Shown: positions 26,468 through 34,800, numbered from the stretch's first letter. The stretch: DNA of 64,000 bases from Bradyrhizobium sp. Y36 (GCF_002531575.1 NZ_NWTI01000014.1:1-64000), one strand, 5' to 3'. Notes: generated from the letters alone by a model not told the origin. Translations and numbers: made by a program.

Positions 26468-26952
26468 AAATCGCCGACGCGCGGCATCATCGCCTGATCT
26501 ACCTGCTCAACGTCGCCCAGCGCCGCCTGCAGCGCTGGATGGCGGCGCGGCCGGAAAACGAGGTGACGCCGGCGCAGGCGGGGCTGTTGTTCATCCTCGG
26601 CAAGCAGGACGGCGTCCTGATGGGCGAGGCGGGCGCGGCGCTGGATTTGGGTCCGGCCGGCATTTCCGGCCTCGTCGATCGCACCGAGGCCGCGAAGCTG
26701 ATCGAGCGGCGGGCCGACCGCGAGGACGGACGCGCCTGGCGCGTCTGGCTGACGCCGAAGGGGCGGACAGCGCTGGCGCAGGCGAAGGCCGGCGCGGCCG
26801 AGGTCAACGCCGCGCTGACGGACGGGTTCACGGCCGCGGAGATCGACGTCGTCGCGCGCTGGCTGACCAGCATTCAGGACAAGTTTCCAAGATCTTCAGA
26901 ACCAGGATCTTCAGAACCAAGATCTTCAGAGCCAAGAGATTCAGACGACTAG
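26458..26952 (+). CDS. MarR-family transcriptional regulator
   Basis: A 164-residue MarR regulator: helices RRLQRWMAARPENEVTPAQA, the recognition helix DLGPAGISGLVDRTEAAKLI and the wing RRADREDGRAWRVWLTPKG, followed by the dimer helices. The last 21 residues consist of a Ser-Glu-Pro repeat with no structural role visible. The gene is followed after 12 bases by an enoyl-CoA hydratase gene with its own AGAAGGAG site, so they form an operon. The start codon lies within an 18-base palindrome. Confidence 0.9.
   Translation: MRNKIADARHHRLIYLLNVAQRRLQRWMAARPENEVTPAQAGLLFILGKQDGVLMGEAGAALDLGPAGISGLVDRTEAAKLIERRADREDGRAWRVWLTPKGRTALAQAKAGAAEVNAALTDGFTAAEIDVVARWLTSIQDKFPRSSEPGSSEPRSSEPRDSDD
26890..26949 (+). 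repeat. 15-base tandem repeat in the marR 3' end
   Basis: AGATCTTCAGAACCA is repeated three times with one or two changes per copy, plus a fourth decayed unit, ending at the stop codon. It encodes (R/G)SSEP units. The period is a multiple of three, so copy number can change without breaking the frame. The A-rich composition differs from the rest of the gene. Confidence 0.85.
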
Positions 26953-26964
26953 AAGGAGAGACCC

Positions 26965-27735
26965 ATGACCGAGCATGTCCGGATCGAGAACAACGGCGGA
27001 ATTCTCACCCTCACCCTGGCGCGTCCCGACAAGAAGAACGCGCTGACCGATGCGATGTACGGCAAGCTGGCCGACGCCATCGAATCCGCCGAGTTCGATC
27101 CCTCCACCCGCGTGATCCTGATCCGCGGCGAGGGCGACATGTTCACCGCCGGCAACGACGTCGGCGAGTTTGCGGCGGTCGCGGCCGGCAAGTCCGAAGG
27201 CAGCCGCAACGTCATCCGCTTCATCCAGTCGCTGGCGCGCTGCACCCGGCCGCTGGTCGCGGCGGTGCAGGGCCGCGCCGTCGGCGTCGGCACCACCATG
27301 CTGCTGCACTGCGACCTCGTCGTGCTCGCCGACAACGCGCAATTGTCGACGCCCTTCGTCAGCCTCGCGCTGGTGCCGGAAGCGGCCTCCAGCCTGCTGA
27401 TGCCGGCCCGCATCGGCTATGTCCGCGCCTACGAGATGTTCGCGCTGGGTGAGACCGTGCCGGCGCAGGCTGCGCTGCAATGGGGCCTCGCCAACCGCGT
27501 GGTGCCGCTCGACAGGCTCGATGCCGAGGCGCTGGCGCTGGCGCAGCGCCTCGCCCGCCAGCCGGCCGGCGCGCTTACCGCGACCAAGAAGCTGATGCGT
27601 AGCGGCGAGGTGCTGGTGACGCAGATGCAGGCCGAAGGCGAGCAGTTCGCCAAGCGCCTGCGCACCGCCGAGGCCCGCGAGGCGTTCACCGCCTTCGCCG
27701 AACGCCGCCCGCCGGATTTCACCAAGGTTGCGTGA
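26965..27735 (+). CDS. Enoyl-CoA hydratase/isomerase-family protein
   Basis: A 256-residue crotonase-fold protein. The first oxyanion-hole region is RGEGDMFTAGNDVGEFAAV (residues about 53-71), the second GRAVGVGTTMLLHCDLVVLA (about 103-122). The acidic residue in LVPEAASSLLMP fits Glu144-like catalysis. The C-terminal helix has the ARQPAGALTATKKLMR pattern. Members hydrate or isomerise acyl-CoA thioesters. MarR control and the neighbouring tannase-family hydrolase would suit phenylpropanoid-type aromatic acid breakdown, but that is inference. Confidence 0.88.
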   Translation: MTEHVRIENNGGILTLTLARPDKKNALTDAMYGKLADAIESAEFDPSTRVILIRGEGDMFTAGNDVGEFAAVAAGKSEGSRNVIRFIQSLARCTRPLVAAVQGRAVGVGTTMLLHCDLVVLADNAQLSTPFVSLALVPEAASSLLMPARIGYVRAYEMFALGETVPAQAALQWGLANRVVPLDRLDAEALALAQRLARQPAGALTATKKLMRSGEVLVTQMQAEGEQFAKRLRTAEAREAFTAFAERRPPDFTKVA

Positions 27736-27844
27736 AACCGGCGATCCCGGGGAGGCCGGCGATTAGGATTTGAGATAAAGCTTAACCGAACTTTGGCATG
27801 TCGCGGTGCAGGGTAACCACTCGTGGAGAGTAGGTCCCCTGGCC

Positions 27845-29926
27845 ATGTCAATTGTTAAGAATTCGGTAAGCAAGCTCCTTCTGGCCCTGATGGCGCTTCT
27901 GGCCCTCGGTGCGCTGGCCAGCACGGCGATCCAGATGATCGGCGCGTTCGGCCGCTACAGCGACAGTCTGGAGACCGAGCGGCTCGCGGCTGCCGACAAG
28001 GCGATCTTCCACGGCGTGCTGTCCTTGCGCAACAATCGCGGCGATGCCCAGAGCGCGCTGCTCGGCGAGGACGATCCGCGTGGCAAGCTCGGCGCCGCCG
28101 AAAAGGCCGAGCAGGCCGGCTATGATTCCATCGTCGCGGCGCTTTCCACCGTCGAATTCGCCCGGCGTGACGAACTCGCCGGCACGCTGAAGCAGCGCTG
28201 GGCCGACGCCGCACCGCAATTCCAGCTGTTCTACGACGAGGCCAAGCGTCCGCGCGCCGAGCGCAAGATCGAGCGAACCAATTCCTGGTACGATGCCGTC
28301 ACCAAGGTGATCGACACCGCCAACCTTGCCTCCACCGCGGTGTCGAACCGGGCCTGGATGAACGATCCCTACATCGCGCGCATGATTCAGGTCCGCCGCT
28401 TCGCCTGGCAGGTTCGCGATCGCTACGGCATCCATTGCTCGTCCCTTCGCTCGAACGTCAACAGCAGCAAGCCGCTCGACGACGCCCAGAAGCGGTCGGT
28501 GGCGCAATGGGACGGCACGATCGCCTCCGGCTGGGCCGGCATGGCCGAATTGCTGGCGGCGCCCGACGTGACGGCGGAACTGGTGACCGCGGCGAGCGAC
28601 GCGAAGGCCAAAACCGACGGCGTGCTCAAGCAGATCGGCGATCTCACCAGGAATTTCGACGGCAGCGGCAAGCCGGCGATGCCCGCCGCGGAATGGAACG
28701 CGCTGTGCCAGTCGCCTTTCGCACCGATCGTCGCGGTCGCCAACAAGGCGCTCGACCAGTCGATCGCGCGTGCCGAGATGGTTCAGGCGAAAGCCCTCAC
28801 CAACCTCATCGTGCAGTCCGTCGCGTTCCTGCTCGCGCTCGCCGTAACCCTGGCCGGCGTGTTCGTGGTGCGCAACCGCCTGATGCGCCCGGTGCGCGCC
28901 ATCCTCGACGCCATCGCCCGCATCAGTGCGCGCGACTATGCGACGCCGGTGCCGCAATCCCGGCATCCCGACGAGTTCGGCACCATGGCCGCCGCGCTCG
29001 AAAGCCTGCGCGAGAGCGCGGCAACCGCCGAGCGTCTCGGCCGGGAGCGCGAATCGCAGCAGGCGCTCCAGCTGGCCCGCTCCGGCACCGTCGATGCGGC
29101 CTGCCGCAGTTTTGACGACACCGTGCAAGCGGTCATTCAGAGCGTTGCGGCCTCGACGCGTGAGCTCGATGCCACCGCGACCGGCGTGCGCTCGCTGGTC
29201 TCGGAATCGAGCAGCCAGACCGCGGCGGTCTCCTCCTCCGCCGAGCAGGCCACCAACAATCTCGAGACCATCGCGGCGGCGACCGAAGAGCTCTCCGCAT
29301 CCGTCGGCGAGATCTCCGCACAGGTTCAGGCCAGCGCCCGCGAGGCGCGCGAGGCCGTGTCGCAGGCCGCCCAGACCAACGCAACGGTCGAGATCCTCGA
29401 CCAGACCGCAACCCGCATTGGCGAAGTCGTGAAGATGATCAACGCCATCGCCGGCCAGACCAACCTTCTGGCCTTGAACGCCACCATCGAGGCCGCGCGC
29501 GCGGGCGAGGCCGGCCGCGGCTTCGCCGTGGTCGCAGGTGAGGTCAAGAGCCTGGCGTCCCAGACGGCGACGGCGACGGAAGAGATCTCGCGGCAGGTCG
29601 AGGAGATCCAGGCCGCGACGGGCCAGGCGGTTGCCGCCATCCGTTCGATCGGCGGTGCCATCAGCGGCATCGACGAGAAGATGACGGCGATCGCAGCGGC
29701 CGTCGAGCAGCAGCGTGCCGCCACCACCGAGATCTCGCGCAACTTCCAGCAGGCCGCGCAAGGCACCCGCGAGGTCACCGACACCATCGGCAGCGTCGCC
29801 AGGCTCAACCAGGAGACCGGCAACGCCGGCACGGTGTTGTCGGAATCCGTCAAGAAGATGTCGGCCGACGCCGATCGACTCCGCGTCGCGGTCGAGGGCT
29901 TCCTGGGCGCGGTGAAGACCGCGTAG
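27845..29926 (+). CDS. Methyl-accepting chemotaxis protein
   Basis: A 693-residue chemoreceptor. TM1 is about residues 9-33, the periplasmic domain 34-318 is not a recognised sensor fold (it contains two cysteines), and TM2 is about 319-341. A HAMP domain (RNRLMRPVRAILDAIARISA) follows and then the signalling domain at about 420-690. Its hairpin tip reads AGQTNLLALNATIEAARAGE and AGRGFAVVAGEV, near residues 535-565. There is no C-terminal CheR-tether pentapeptide. The ATG at 27845 starts directly at the TM1 leader. The ligand is unknown. Confidence 0.93.
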   Translation: MSIVKNSVSKLLLALMALLALGALASTAIQMIGAFGRYSDSLETERLAAADKAIFHGVLSLRNNRGDAQSALLGEDDPRGKLGAAEKAEQAGYDSIVAALSTVEFARRDELAGTLKQRWADAAPQFQLFYDEAKRPRAERKIERTNSWYDAVTKVIDTANLASTAVSNRAWMNDPYIARMIQVRRFAWQVRDRYGIHCSSLRSNVNSSKPLDDAQKRSVAQWDGTIASGWAGMAELLAAPDVTAELVTAASDAKAKTDGVLKQIGDLTRNFDGSGKPAMPAAEWNALCQSPFAPIVAVANKALDQSIARAEMVQAKALTNLIVQSVAFLLALAVTLAGVFVVRNRLMRPVRAILDAIARISARDYATPVPQSRHPDEFGTMAAALESLRESAATAERLGRERESQQALQLARSGTVDAACRSFDDTVQAVIQSVAASTRELDATATGVRSLVSESSSQTAAVSSSAEQATNNLETIAAATEELSASVGEISAQVQASAREAREAVSQAAQTNATVEILDQTATRIGEVVKMINAIAGQTNLLALNATIEAARAGEAGRGFAVVAGEVKSLASQTATATEEISRQVEEIQAATGQAVAAIRSIGGAISGIDEKMTAIAAAVEQQRAATTEISRNFQQAAQGTREVTDTIGSVARLNQETGNAGTVLSESVKKMSADADRLRVAVEGFLGAVKTA

Positions 29927-30057
29927 TTTCGCCTCACTCTTCCATCCCGACGTCGCGCGTTCGGCATTGCCGCAGGTCTCTCCGGCGGCTACATCTGTGC
30001 CGCCGTGCTCCGCGAGCGCGGCGCCAGACGCAAGACCTATCAGGGATGGAGAGTTCG

Positions 30058-30996
30058 ATGCCGGTCACCCCAAGCAAGGCCCAGCGCCCCTATAGCGGCG
30101 TGTTCCCGGTCGCGCCCACCATCTTCGACGAGCGCGGCGAGCTCGATCTCGAGGGACAGCGCCGCTGCATCGATTTCATGATCGATGCCGGCTCGAACGG
30201 CATCTGCATCCTCGCCAATTTCTCCGAGCAGTTCGTGCTCACCGATGCCGAGCGGGAGACCGTGATGCACGCGGTGCTGGAGCATGTCGCGGGCCGGGTT
30301 CCCGTGATCGTCACCACCACCCATTTCAGCTCGGCGGTTTGCGCCGCGCGCAGCAAGCAGGCGGAAGCCGCCGGCGCGGCCATGGTGATGGTGATGCCGC
30401 CCTATCACGGTGCGACCTTTCGCGTGCCGGAGAAGGGCATCGTCGAATTCTTCAAGGTGCTCTCCGGCGCGATCGACATACCGATCATGATTCAGGACGC
30501 GCCGGTGGCCGGCACGCCCCTGTCGGTCGAGCTGCTGGCGCGGCTGGCGCGCGAGTTTTCCAACATCCGCTATTTCAAGATCGAAGTGCCCTTCGCGGCC
30601 GCCAAGCTGCGTAGCCTGATCGAGGCGGGCGGCAAGGACATCGAGGGCCCTTGGGACGGCGAGGAAGCCATCACGCTGCTCGCCGATCTCGACGCCGGCG
30701 CCACCGGCGCGATGACCGGCGGCGGCTATCCCGACGGCATCCGCCAGATCGTCGATCCCTATTTCGCCGGCGATCGCGAAAAGGCCAAGGCCGCCTACGA
30801 ACGCTGGCTGCCGCTGATCAACTACGAGAATCGCCAATGCGGCCTGATCGCCTGCAAGGTCATGATGCAGGCTGGCGGCGTGATCAAATCCGACGCCGTG
30901 CGTCACCCGCTGCAGCCGCTGCATCCGGCCACGAGGGCGGGATTGCTGGAGCTCGCCAAGGAGCGCGACGCCCTGGCGCTGCGGTGGGGGAAGTAG
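30058..30996 (+). CDS. DapA-family dehydratase/aldolase, sugar-acid type
   Basis: A 312-residue DHDPS-superfamily protein with Schiff-base Lys174 in IRYFKIEVPF. The usual catalytic Tyr of the YN-x-P motif is replaced: the segment reads PIMIQDAPVAG, so Asp occupies that place. This form, with the extended C-terminal part, is what I recall of 2-keto-3-deoxy-L-arabonate dehydratases, which dehydrate rather than cleave. The call to sugar-acid catabolism rests on that resemblance. ATG at 30058 is preferred to a start 12 bases upstream. It is isolated, 241 bases before the convergent DUF1045 gene. Confidence 0.82.
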   Translation: MPVTPSKAQRPYSGVFPVAPTIFDERGELDLEGQRRCIDFMIDAGSNGICILANFSEQFVLTDAERETVMHAVLEHVAGRVPVIVTTTHFSSAVCAARSKQAEAAGAAMVMVMPPYHGATFRVPEKGIVEFFKVLSGAIDIPIMIQDAPVAGTPLSVELLARLAREFSNIRYFKIEVPFAAAKLRSLIEAGGKDIEGPWDGEEAITLLADLDAGATGAMTGGGYPDGIRQIVDPYFAGDREKAKAAYERWLPLINYENRQCGLIACKVMMQAGGVIKSDAVRHPLQPLHPATRAGLLELAKERDALALRWGK

Positions 30997-31120
30997 GGCT
31001 CTCGAATCGCCTTCTGTCGCCAAATACTCCGCTGTCGTCCCGGACAAGCGCGCCCTAAGCGCGCGCAGATCCGGGACCCATACGCCGCAGCTTTGGCGAG
31101 GACTCGGAGTTACCAGCAGC

Positions 31121-31210
31121 CGTAGGGTGGGCAAAGGCGCGCAGCGCCGTGCCCACGATCCTTATCGATAGCGACGGGTGGTGGGCACGCTTCGCTTTGC
31201 CCACCCTACG
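31121..31210. repeat. Palindromic repeat family A, copy 1
   Basis: CGTAGGGTGGGCAAAGG at the left and CTTTGCCCACCCTACG at the right, with an inner GTGCCCAC/GTGGGCAC pair, form a cruciform-like element of about 90 bases. It lies between the convergent DapA-like and DUF1045 genes. Near-identical copies occur at 37605-37703 and 45652-45745. It may act as a bidirectional terminator or mRNA stabiliser; it has no coding capacity of its own. Confidence 0.85.
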
Positions 31211-31237
31211 AGAGCTGAGTGTGCCGCGCGATCTGGG

Positions 31238-31936
31238 CTATGCGGCCAGCATCCACTCGCCGATGATCCGAAACCGCGCCTTGGCATCATCCTGCCTGAA
31301 CAGCGTGATGCGGTCGATCTCGAGCGTCTCGATCCCCAGCGCCGCAAACCGCGTCCGCAGCATCTCCAGGATCGGCCCGCGACGCTCCGCATCCAGCCGC
31401 CCCGTGAGCGTCATGTGGAAGCGGAATTCTTCCATCACGTATGGATAGCCCCAGCGATCGAGATAGTCGCGCTGCCGCTCGCTGAGCTTCTCCGGTTTGC
31501 GCCGCGCGCGGTCTTCGGCCGTCAACGCCGGACGGAAAACGTCGAGCTCGCGCACGCAATCGGCGGCGAGCTGCTGCAGCGCCTCGATCGGCTCGGCTGG
31601 AATGACGGCAATGAAGCCGCTGATGGCATCCACCACCGGCTGGATCACAGGGCGCGGCCGCGCCTTGCGGGCGAAGGTTGCGCAGGCGGCCGTCAGCTCC
31701 GCTTCAGTCTTGCCTGAGACAAGCGCCATCGGCGCTTTCAGCGTGCCGTGAAAACCATATTTGCGGGGATCGGCCGTGACGTCGCGCCAGTCCGGCGCCA
31801 CCTGCAGCGCGCCTTGCGGAAACGCAACTTCGTCACCTGAATAGGCATCATAGCCGAGCAGCTCGGCGCCGAAGCGGGAGAGCGGGCTGGTGGGCCCGGC
31901 GGCAAAATAGATCGCGTAGCGGGGAAGGCCTGTCAT
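31238..31936 (-). CDS. DUF1045 phosphonate-metabolism 2H phosphoesterase
   Basis: A 232-residue protein of the phosphonate-operon DUF1045 family, a 2H phosphoesterase fold. The two H-x-T motifs are His63-Gly-Thr65 (YGFHGTLKAPM) and His174-Met-Thr176 (FRFHMTLTGRL). The conserved linker RPALTAEDRARRKPEKLSER is typical of the family. 2H enzymes open cyclic phosphates or phosphodiesters. No phnP is in the window, so this is the likely enzyme for the ribosyl 1,2-cyclic phosphate made by PhnJ. It is the last gene of the minus-strand acetyltransferase-phnM group, 18 bases after phnM. Confidence 0.9.
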   Translation of the reverse strand: MTGLPRYAIYFAAGPTSPLSRFGAELLGYDAYSGDEVAFPQGALQVAPDWRDVTADPRKYGFHGTLKAPMALVSGKTEAELTAACATFARKARPRPVIQPVVDAISGFIAVIPAEPIEALQQLAADCVRELDVFRPALTAEDRARRKPEKLSERQRDYLDRWGYPYVMEEFRFHMTLTGRLDAERRGPILEMLRTRFAALGIETLEIDRITLFRQDDAKARFRIIGEWMLAA

Positions 31937-31954
31937 GGACTCAGCATAACCAAT

Positions 31955-33148
31955 TCAGGCCGCAACGATAGCCTCGCGCGGCGCCGCCATGGCTGCGAGC
32001 AGCCGTGTGGCGTCGGTGAGATGCACGAGCTTGCCGTTTGAGATCACCGCGATCAGCCGCGGCCGCAATGGCACGCTGTCATCGACCAGCAGAATGTCGG
32101 CGCGGCGGCCTTGCGCGAGCACGCCGCGATCGGTGAGGCCGGTCGCGCGCGCCGGGCCGGCCGAGACCAGATCCCAGGCCTTCGTCAGTGGCAGCACGCC
32201 ATCGGCGGCAAGACGGAACGCGGCTAGCAGCTGCGCGGGATAATAATAGTCCGACGCCAGCACCGAGCAGAGCCCCTTGGCGATCATGTCGGAGGCCTTG
32301 GTCCAGCCGGTGTGGCTGCCGCCGCGCACGACATTCGGCGCGCCGTAGACGATGGCATCGCCATGGTGCGCAGCCGCCTGCGCCGTCTCCTCGTTGATCG
32401 GGAACTCCGCGATGTCGGCGCCGAGCTCGCGAAATGCCCGGCGCATCGCCGGCGTCGCGTCGTCGTGCGAGAGCATCCGCACCTCCGCCGCGCGGGCCGT
32501 GGCAGCCAGCCGCGACACGGACGCCGGCACCTCGTCGGCGCGCGAGCTGACGCGTTCGACCAGCCGGTCGAATTCCTCGCCCGTCAATCCGGTGCGTTCG
32601 ACCATGCGGTTGCGCTTGCGCGGCTTGGCCATGTCGGCGACGGTGCCGTCCATGTGGTCGTTGAAGGCGAACAGGTCGACCCGGCCCTCGCCGAGCCACT
32701 GGCTGATTTCGGCCTCGGCGTCGAGATTGTAGGTTTCGTGCCGCAGATGGAAGCGGGTGTCGGCGGCGAATTGCGGACGCTGCCGCTCGATCGCCTCCAT
32801 CAGGCCGCGCGCATTGTCGGCGCTGCGCAGGCCCGGCTCCCACGAGCAGGTCGTGGCGTGAAACACCGTTGTGATGCCGTTGCTGATGGCCTGGCGATCG
32901 CTATCGGCGAGCGCGACGTCGATGGGGAAGTCGACACCGGCGCGCGGCATCATCTGCCGTTCGAACGCGTCGCCATGCAGATCGACGATACCAGGCAGCA
33001 CCAGCAGGTTGCGTGCATCGATCGCCAGCCGCGCCCGGCCGCGCGAGGCGTCGACCTCCGCGATATCAGTCCCGGATATGGCGAGGGATGTTTCGACGAG
33101 CTCGGCGCCGATCAGGGCCCGGCCGCCTTCGAGGAAGATGTCTGTCAC
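31955..33148 (-). CDS. phnM: PhnM paralogue (ribosyl triphosphonate diphosphatase)
   Basis: A 397-residue amidohydrolase-fold enzyme of the PhnM family, which removes pyrophosphate from alpha-D-ribose 1-phosphonate 5-triphosphate. Metal ligands start with His58-x-Asp60 in DLHGDAFERQMMPR; further ones are RHETYN, LSHDDAT and the Asp in VLASDYYYP. The first motif differs from the second PhnM of the window (HTDHLEAH at 43159), so the two belong to separate subfamilies. It starts with GTG overlapping the acetyltransferase stop (GTGA). It sits in a different operon from phnG-N and may act on other nucleoside-type triphosphates. Confidence 0.9.
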   Translation of the reverse strand: MTDIFLEGGRALIGAELVETSLAISGTDIAEVDASRGRARLAIDARNLLVLPGIVDLHGDAFERQMMPRAGVDFPIDVALADSDRQAISNGITTVFHATTCSWEPGLRSADNARGLMEAIERQRPQFAADTRFHLRHETYNLDAEAEISQWLGEGRVDLFAFNDHMDGTVADMAKPRKRNRMVERTGLTGEEFDRLVERVSSRADEVPASVSRLAATARAAEVRMLSHDDATPAMRRAFRELGADIAEFPINEETAQAAAHHGDAIVYGAPNVVRGGSHTGWTKASDMIAKGLCSVLASDYYYPAQLLAAFRLAADGVLPLTKAWDLVSAGPARATGLTDRGVLAQGRRADILLVDDSVPLRPRLIAVISNGKLVHLTDATRLLAAMAAPREAIVAA

Positions 33149-33816
33149 GCGACCGCGCTTCGTTTGCTGGCAGGAGAATTGGCGAGCAGGCCTGCCCGTG
33201 ATTCGTATGTCGCAAGGAATTCTTCAATCCCGAGCTTGCGGAAATCGGGCAGAGCTTCACGCAATTTGTCGTGATCCCAGTCCCACCAGGCAAGCTTGGC
33301 GAGCCGTCCGGCGATCTCCTCCGAGAACCGCCGCCGCACGATCCGTGCCGGGTTGCCGGCGACGATGGTGTAGGCGGGGACATCCTTGGTGACGATGGCG
33401 CCGGCCGCGATCACCGCGCCGGTGCCGATATTGCGGCCCGGCAGCACGACCGCGCCATGGCCGATCCAGACGTCATGGCCGATATGGACGTGATGCTGCC
33501 GCCGCCAGTCGAAGAACTCGGCATCGTCGCTCTCGCCTTCGAAATAGGCGCTGGAGCGATAGGTGAAATGCGCCTGGGTCGCGCGATGCATCGGATGGTT
33601 GCCGGGATTGATGCGCGTCATCGCGGCGATCGAGCAGAACTTCCCGATGGTCGTGTAGGTGATCTGGGAATCGTTCACGACATAGGAGTAATCGCCCATC
33701 TCGACTTCGTGCAGGATCGTGCGCGCGCCGACCTCGGTATAGGCGCCGAGCCTGGTCTCATGCAGCTTGGCCGAGGGATCGATGGTCGGGTGAACCGAGA
33801 GAGCTTTGGCGGCCAT
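33145..33816 (-). CDS. Hexapeptide-repeat acetyltransferase, phn-associated
   Basis: A 223-residue left-handed beta-helix acyltransferase of the xenobiotic (CatB-like) type found in phn operons. Hexapeptide turns appear as IGKFCSIAAMTRINPG, IGHDVWIGHGAVVLPG and IGTGAVIAAGAIVTKD; the catalytic His is in NPGNHPMH. The length is normal. It probably acetylates aminophosphonates (the role of PhnO in E. coli) or a pathway sugar intermediate. It is the first gene of the minus-strand group, behind a Pho box at 33875-33892, and its stop overlaps the phnM start. The start at 33816 is the first Met with homology. Confidence 0.88.
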   Translation of the reverse strand: MAAKALSVHPTIDPSAKLHETRLGAYTEVGARTILHEVEMGDYSYVVNDSQITYTTIGKFCSIAAMTRINPGNHPMHRATQAHFTYRSSAYFEGESDDAEFFDWRRQHHVHIGHDVWIGHGAVVLPGRNIGTGAVIAAGAIVTKDVPAYTIVAGNPARIVRRRFSEEIAGRLAKLAWWDWDHDKLREALPDFRKLGIEEFLATYESRAGLLANSPASKRSAVA

Positions 33817-33874
33817 GGTGCGTCCGAAATGCGGGGGGCAGGCGCTTCTCTTCGAGCGGCTTGATGACGGTGTC

Positions 33875-33892
33875 GTGACATGACGATGACAG
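33875..33892 (-). promoter_or_regulatory. Pho box for the acetyltransferase-phnM-DUF1045 group
   Basis: Minus strand CTGTCAT-CGTC-ATGTCAC compares with the PhoB consensus CTGTCAT-N4-CTGTCAT: the first half is perfect and the second matches at five of seven. It lies about 60 bases upstream of the acetyltransferase start, so phosphate starvation probably induces this group. Confidence 0.75.
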
Positions 33893-33929
33893 GGGATGAG
33901 GTGTGTAGGATCGCCGCACCGCAACGCGC

Positions 33930-33947
33930 CTGTCACACAAGTGTTAA
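33930..33947 (+). promoter_or_regulatory. Pho box for phnC
   Basis: CTGTCAC-ACAA-GTGTTAA has the 7-4-7 spacing of a Pho box. The first half matches the consensus at six of seven, the second weakly. It lies 43 bases before the phnC start and is oriented toward it, back to back with the box for the minus-strand group. Confidence 0.6.
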
Positions 33948-33990
33948 CCGCGGGCGTTAGCGGTTGGCTCCAGCTAATCTGGAGCCCTGC

Positions 33991-34800
33991 ATGCTGGTGG
34001 TGGAAGGTCTGACGTGTCGCTTCGGCGCGAAAGCCGCGGTGGACGACGCCTCGTTTCAAGTTTCCCCCGGCGGCTTCGTCGGCGTGATCGGACGGTCCGG
34101 CGCCGGCAAGTCGACGCTGCTGCGGAGCATCAATCGCCTGGTGACGCCGACTGAGGGACGTATCCTGTTCGACGGCGTCGACGTCACCGCATTGCGCGGC
34201 AAGCAGCTGCGGCAGTGGCGGGCGCGCTCGGCGATGATCTTCCAGCAGTTCAACCTGGTCGGCCGGCTCGATGTCCTCACCAACGTCCTGATGGGGCGTC
34301 TGGCGACCATGCCGGCCTGGCGTTCGCTGTCGCAAGCATGGCCGGAGCAGGACAAGGCGCTGGCGATGTCCGCGCTCGAGCAGTTCGACATCGCTTCGCT
34401 CGCCGCGCAGCGCGCCGACCAGCTCTCCGGCGGCCAGCAGCAGCGCGTCGCGATCGCCCGCGCCCTGGTGCAGCAGCCCGACATCATCCTCGCCGACGAG
34501 CCGATCGCCTCGCTCGATCCGCGCAACACCAAGATCGTGATGGATGCGCTGCTGCGCATCAACAAGCATTTCGGCATCACCGTGCTCTGCAATTTGCATT
34601 CGCTCGATCTCGCCCGCTCCTATTGCGACCGCCTGATCGGAATGGCGCAGGGGCGGGTGGTGTTCGACGGCGCGCCGGCCGTGCTGACCGACCATGTCGC
34701 GCGCGAGCTCTACGATCTCGAAGCCGCCGACGTCATGGGTAGCGCGCCCGTGCCGGCGCCCGAGGGCGTGCCGGCGCTCGGAACGGCCGCGGCCGCCTGA
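33991..34800 (+). CDS. phnC: Phosphonate ABC transporter ATP-binding protein
   Basis: A 269-residue ABC ATPase. Walker A is GRSGAGKST at 34-42, the signature LSGGQQQR near 148 and Walker B ILADEPIASLD near 168-178. It energises phosphonate uptake with PhnD and two PhnE subunits encoded next. The ATG at 33991 follows GGAG; an in-phase start nine codons upstream lacks a ribosome site. The Pro/Ala-rich last 20 residues are not conserved in the family. Confidence 0.95.
   Translation: MLVVEGLTCRFGAKAAVDDASFQVSPGGFVGVIGRSGAGKSTLLRSINRLVTPTEGRILFDGVDVTALRGKQLRQWRARSAMIFQQFNLVGRLDVLTNVLMGRLATMPAWRSLSQAWPEQDKALAMSALEQFDIASLAAQRADQLSGGQQQRVAIARALVQQPDIILADEPIASLDPRNTKIVMDALLRINKHFGITVLCNLHSLDLARSYCDRLIGMAQGRVVFDGAPAVLTDHVARELYDLEAADVMGSAPVPAPEGVPALGTAAAA

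Noticed and set aside
27790..27815. Sigma-54 type promoter (GG...GC) before the chemotaxis receptor
   Set aside because: The spacing between GG and GC is 11 instead of 10 and the rest of the consensus is poor.
27848..29761. 637-codon frame antisense to the chemotaxis receptor
   Set aside because: The composition is typical of the antisense of a coiled-coil gene; the sense frame has TM, HAMP and signalling motifs.
31149..31448. Plus-strand frame covering the family A repeat and the end of the DUF1045 gene
   Set aside because: It starts within the repeat and runs antisense to a clear gene; there is no ribosome site.
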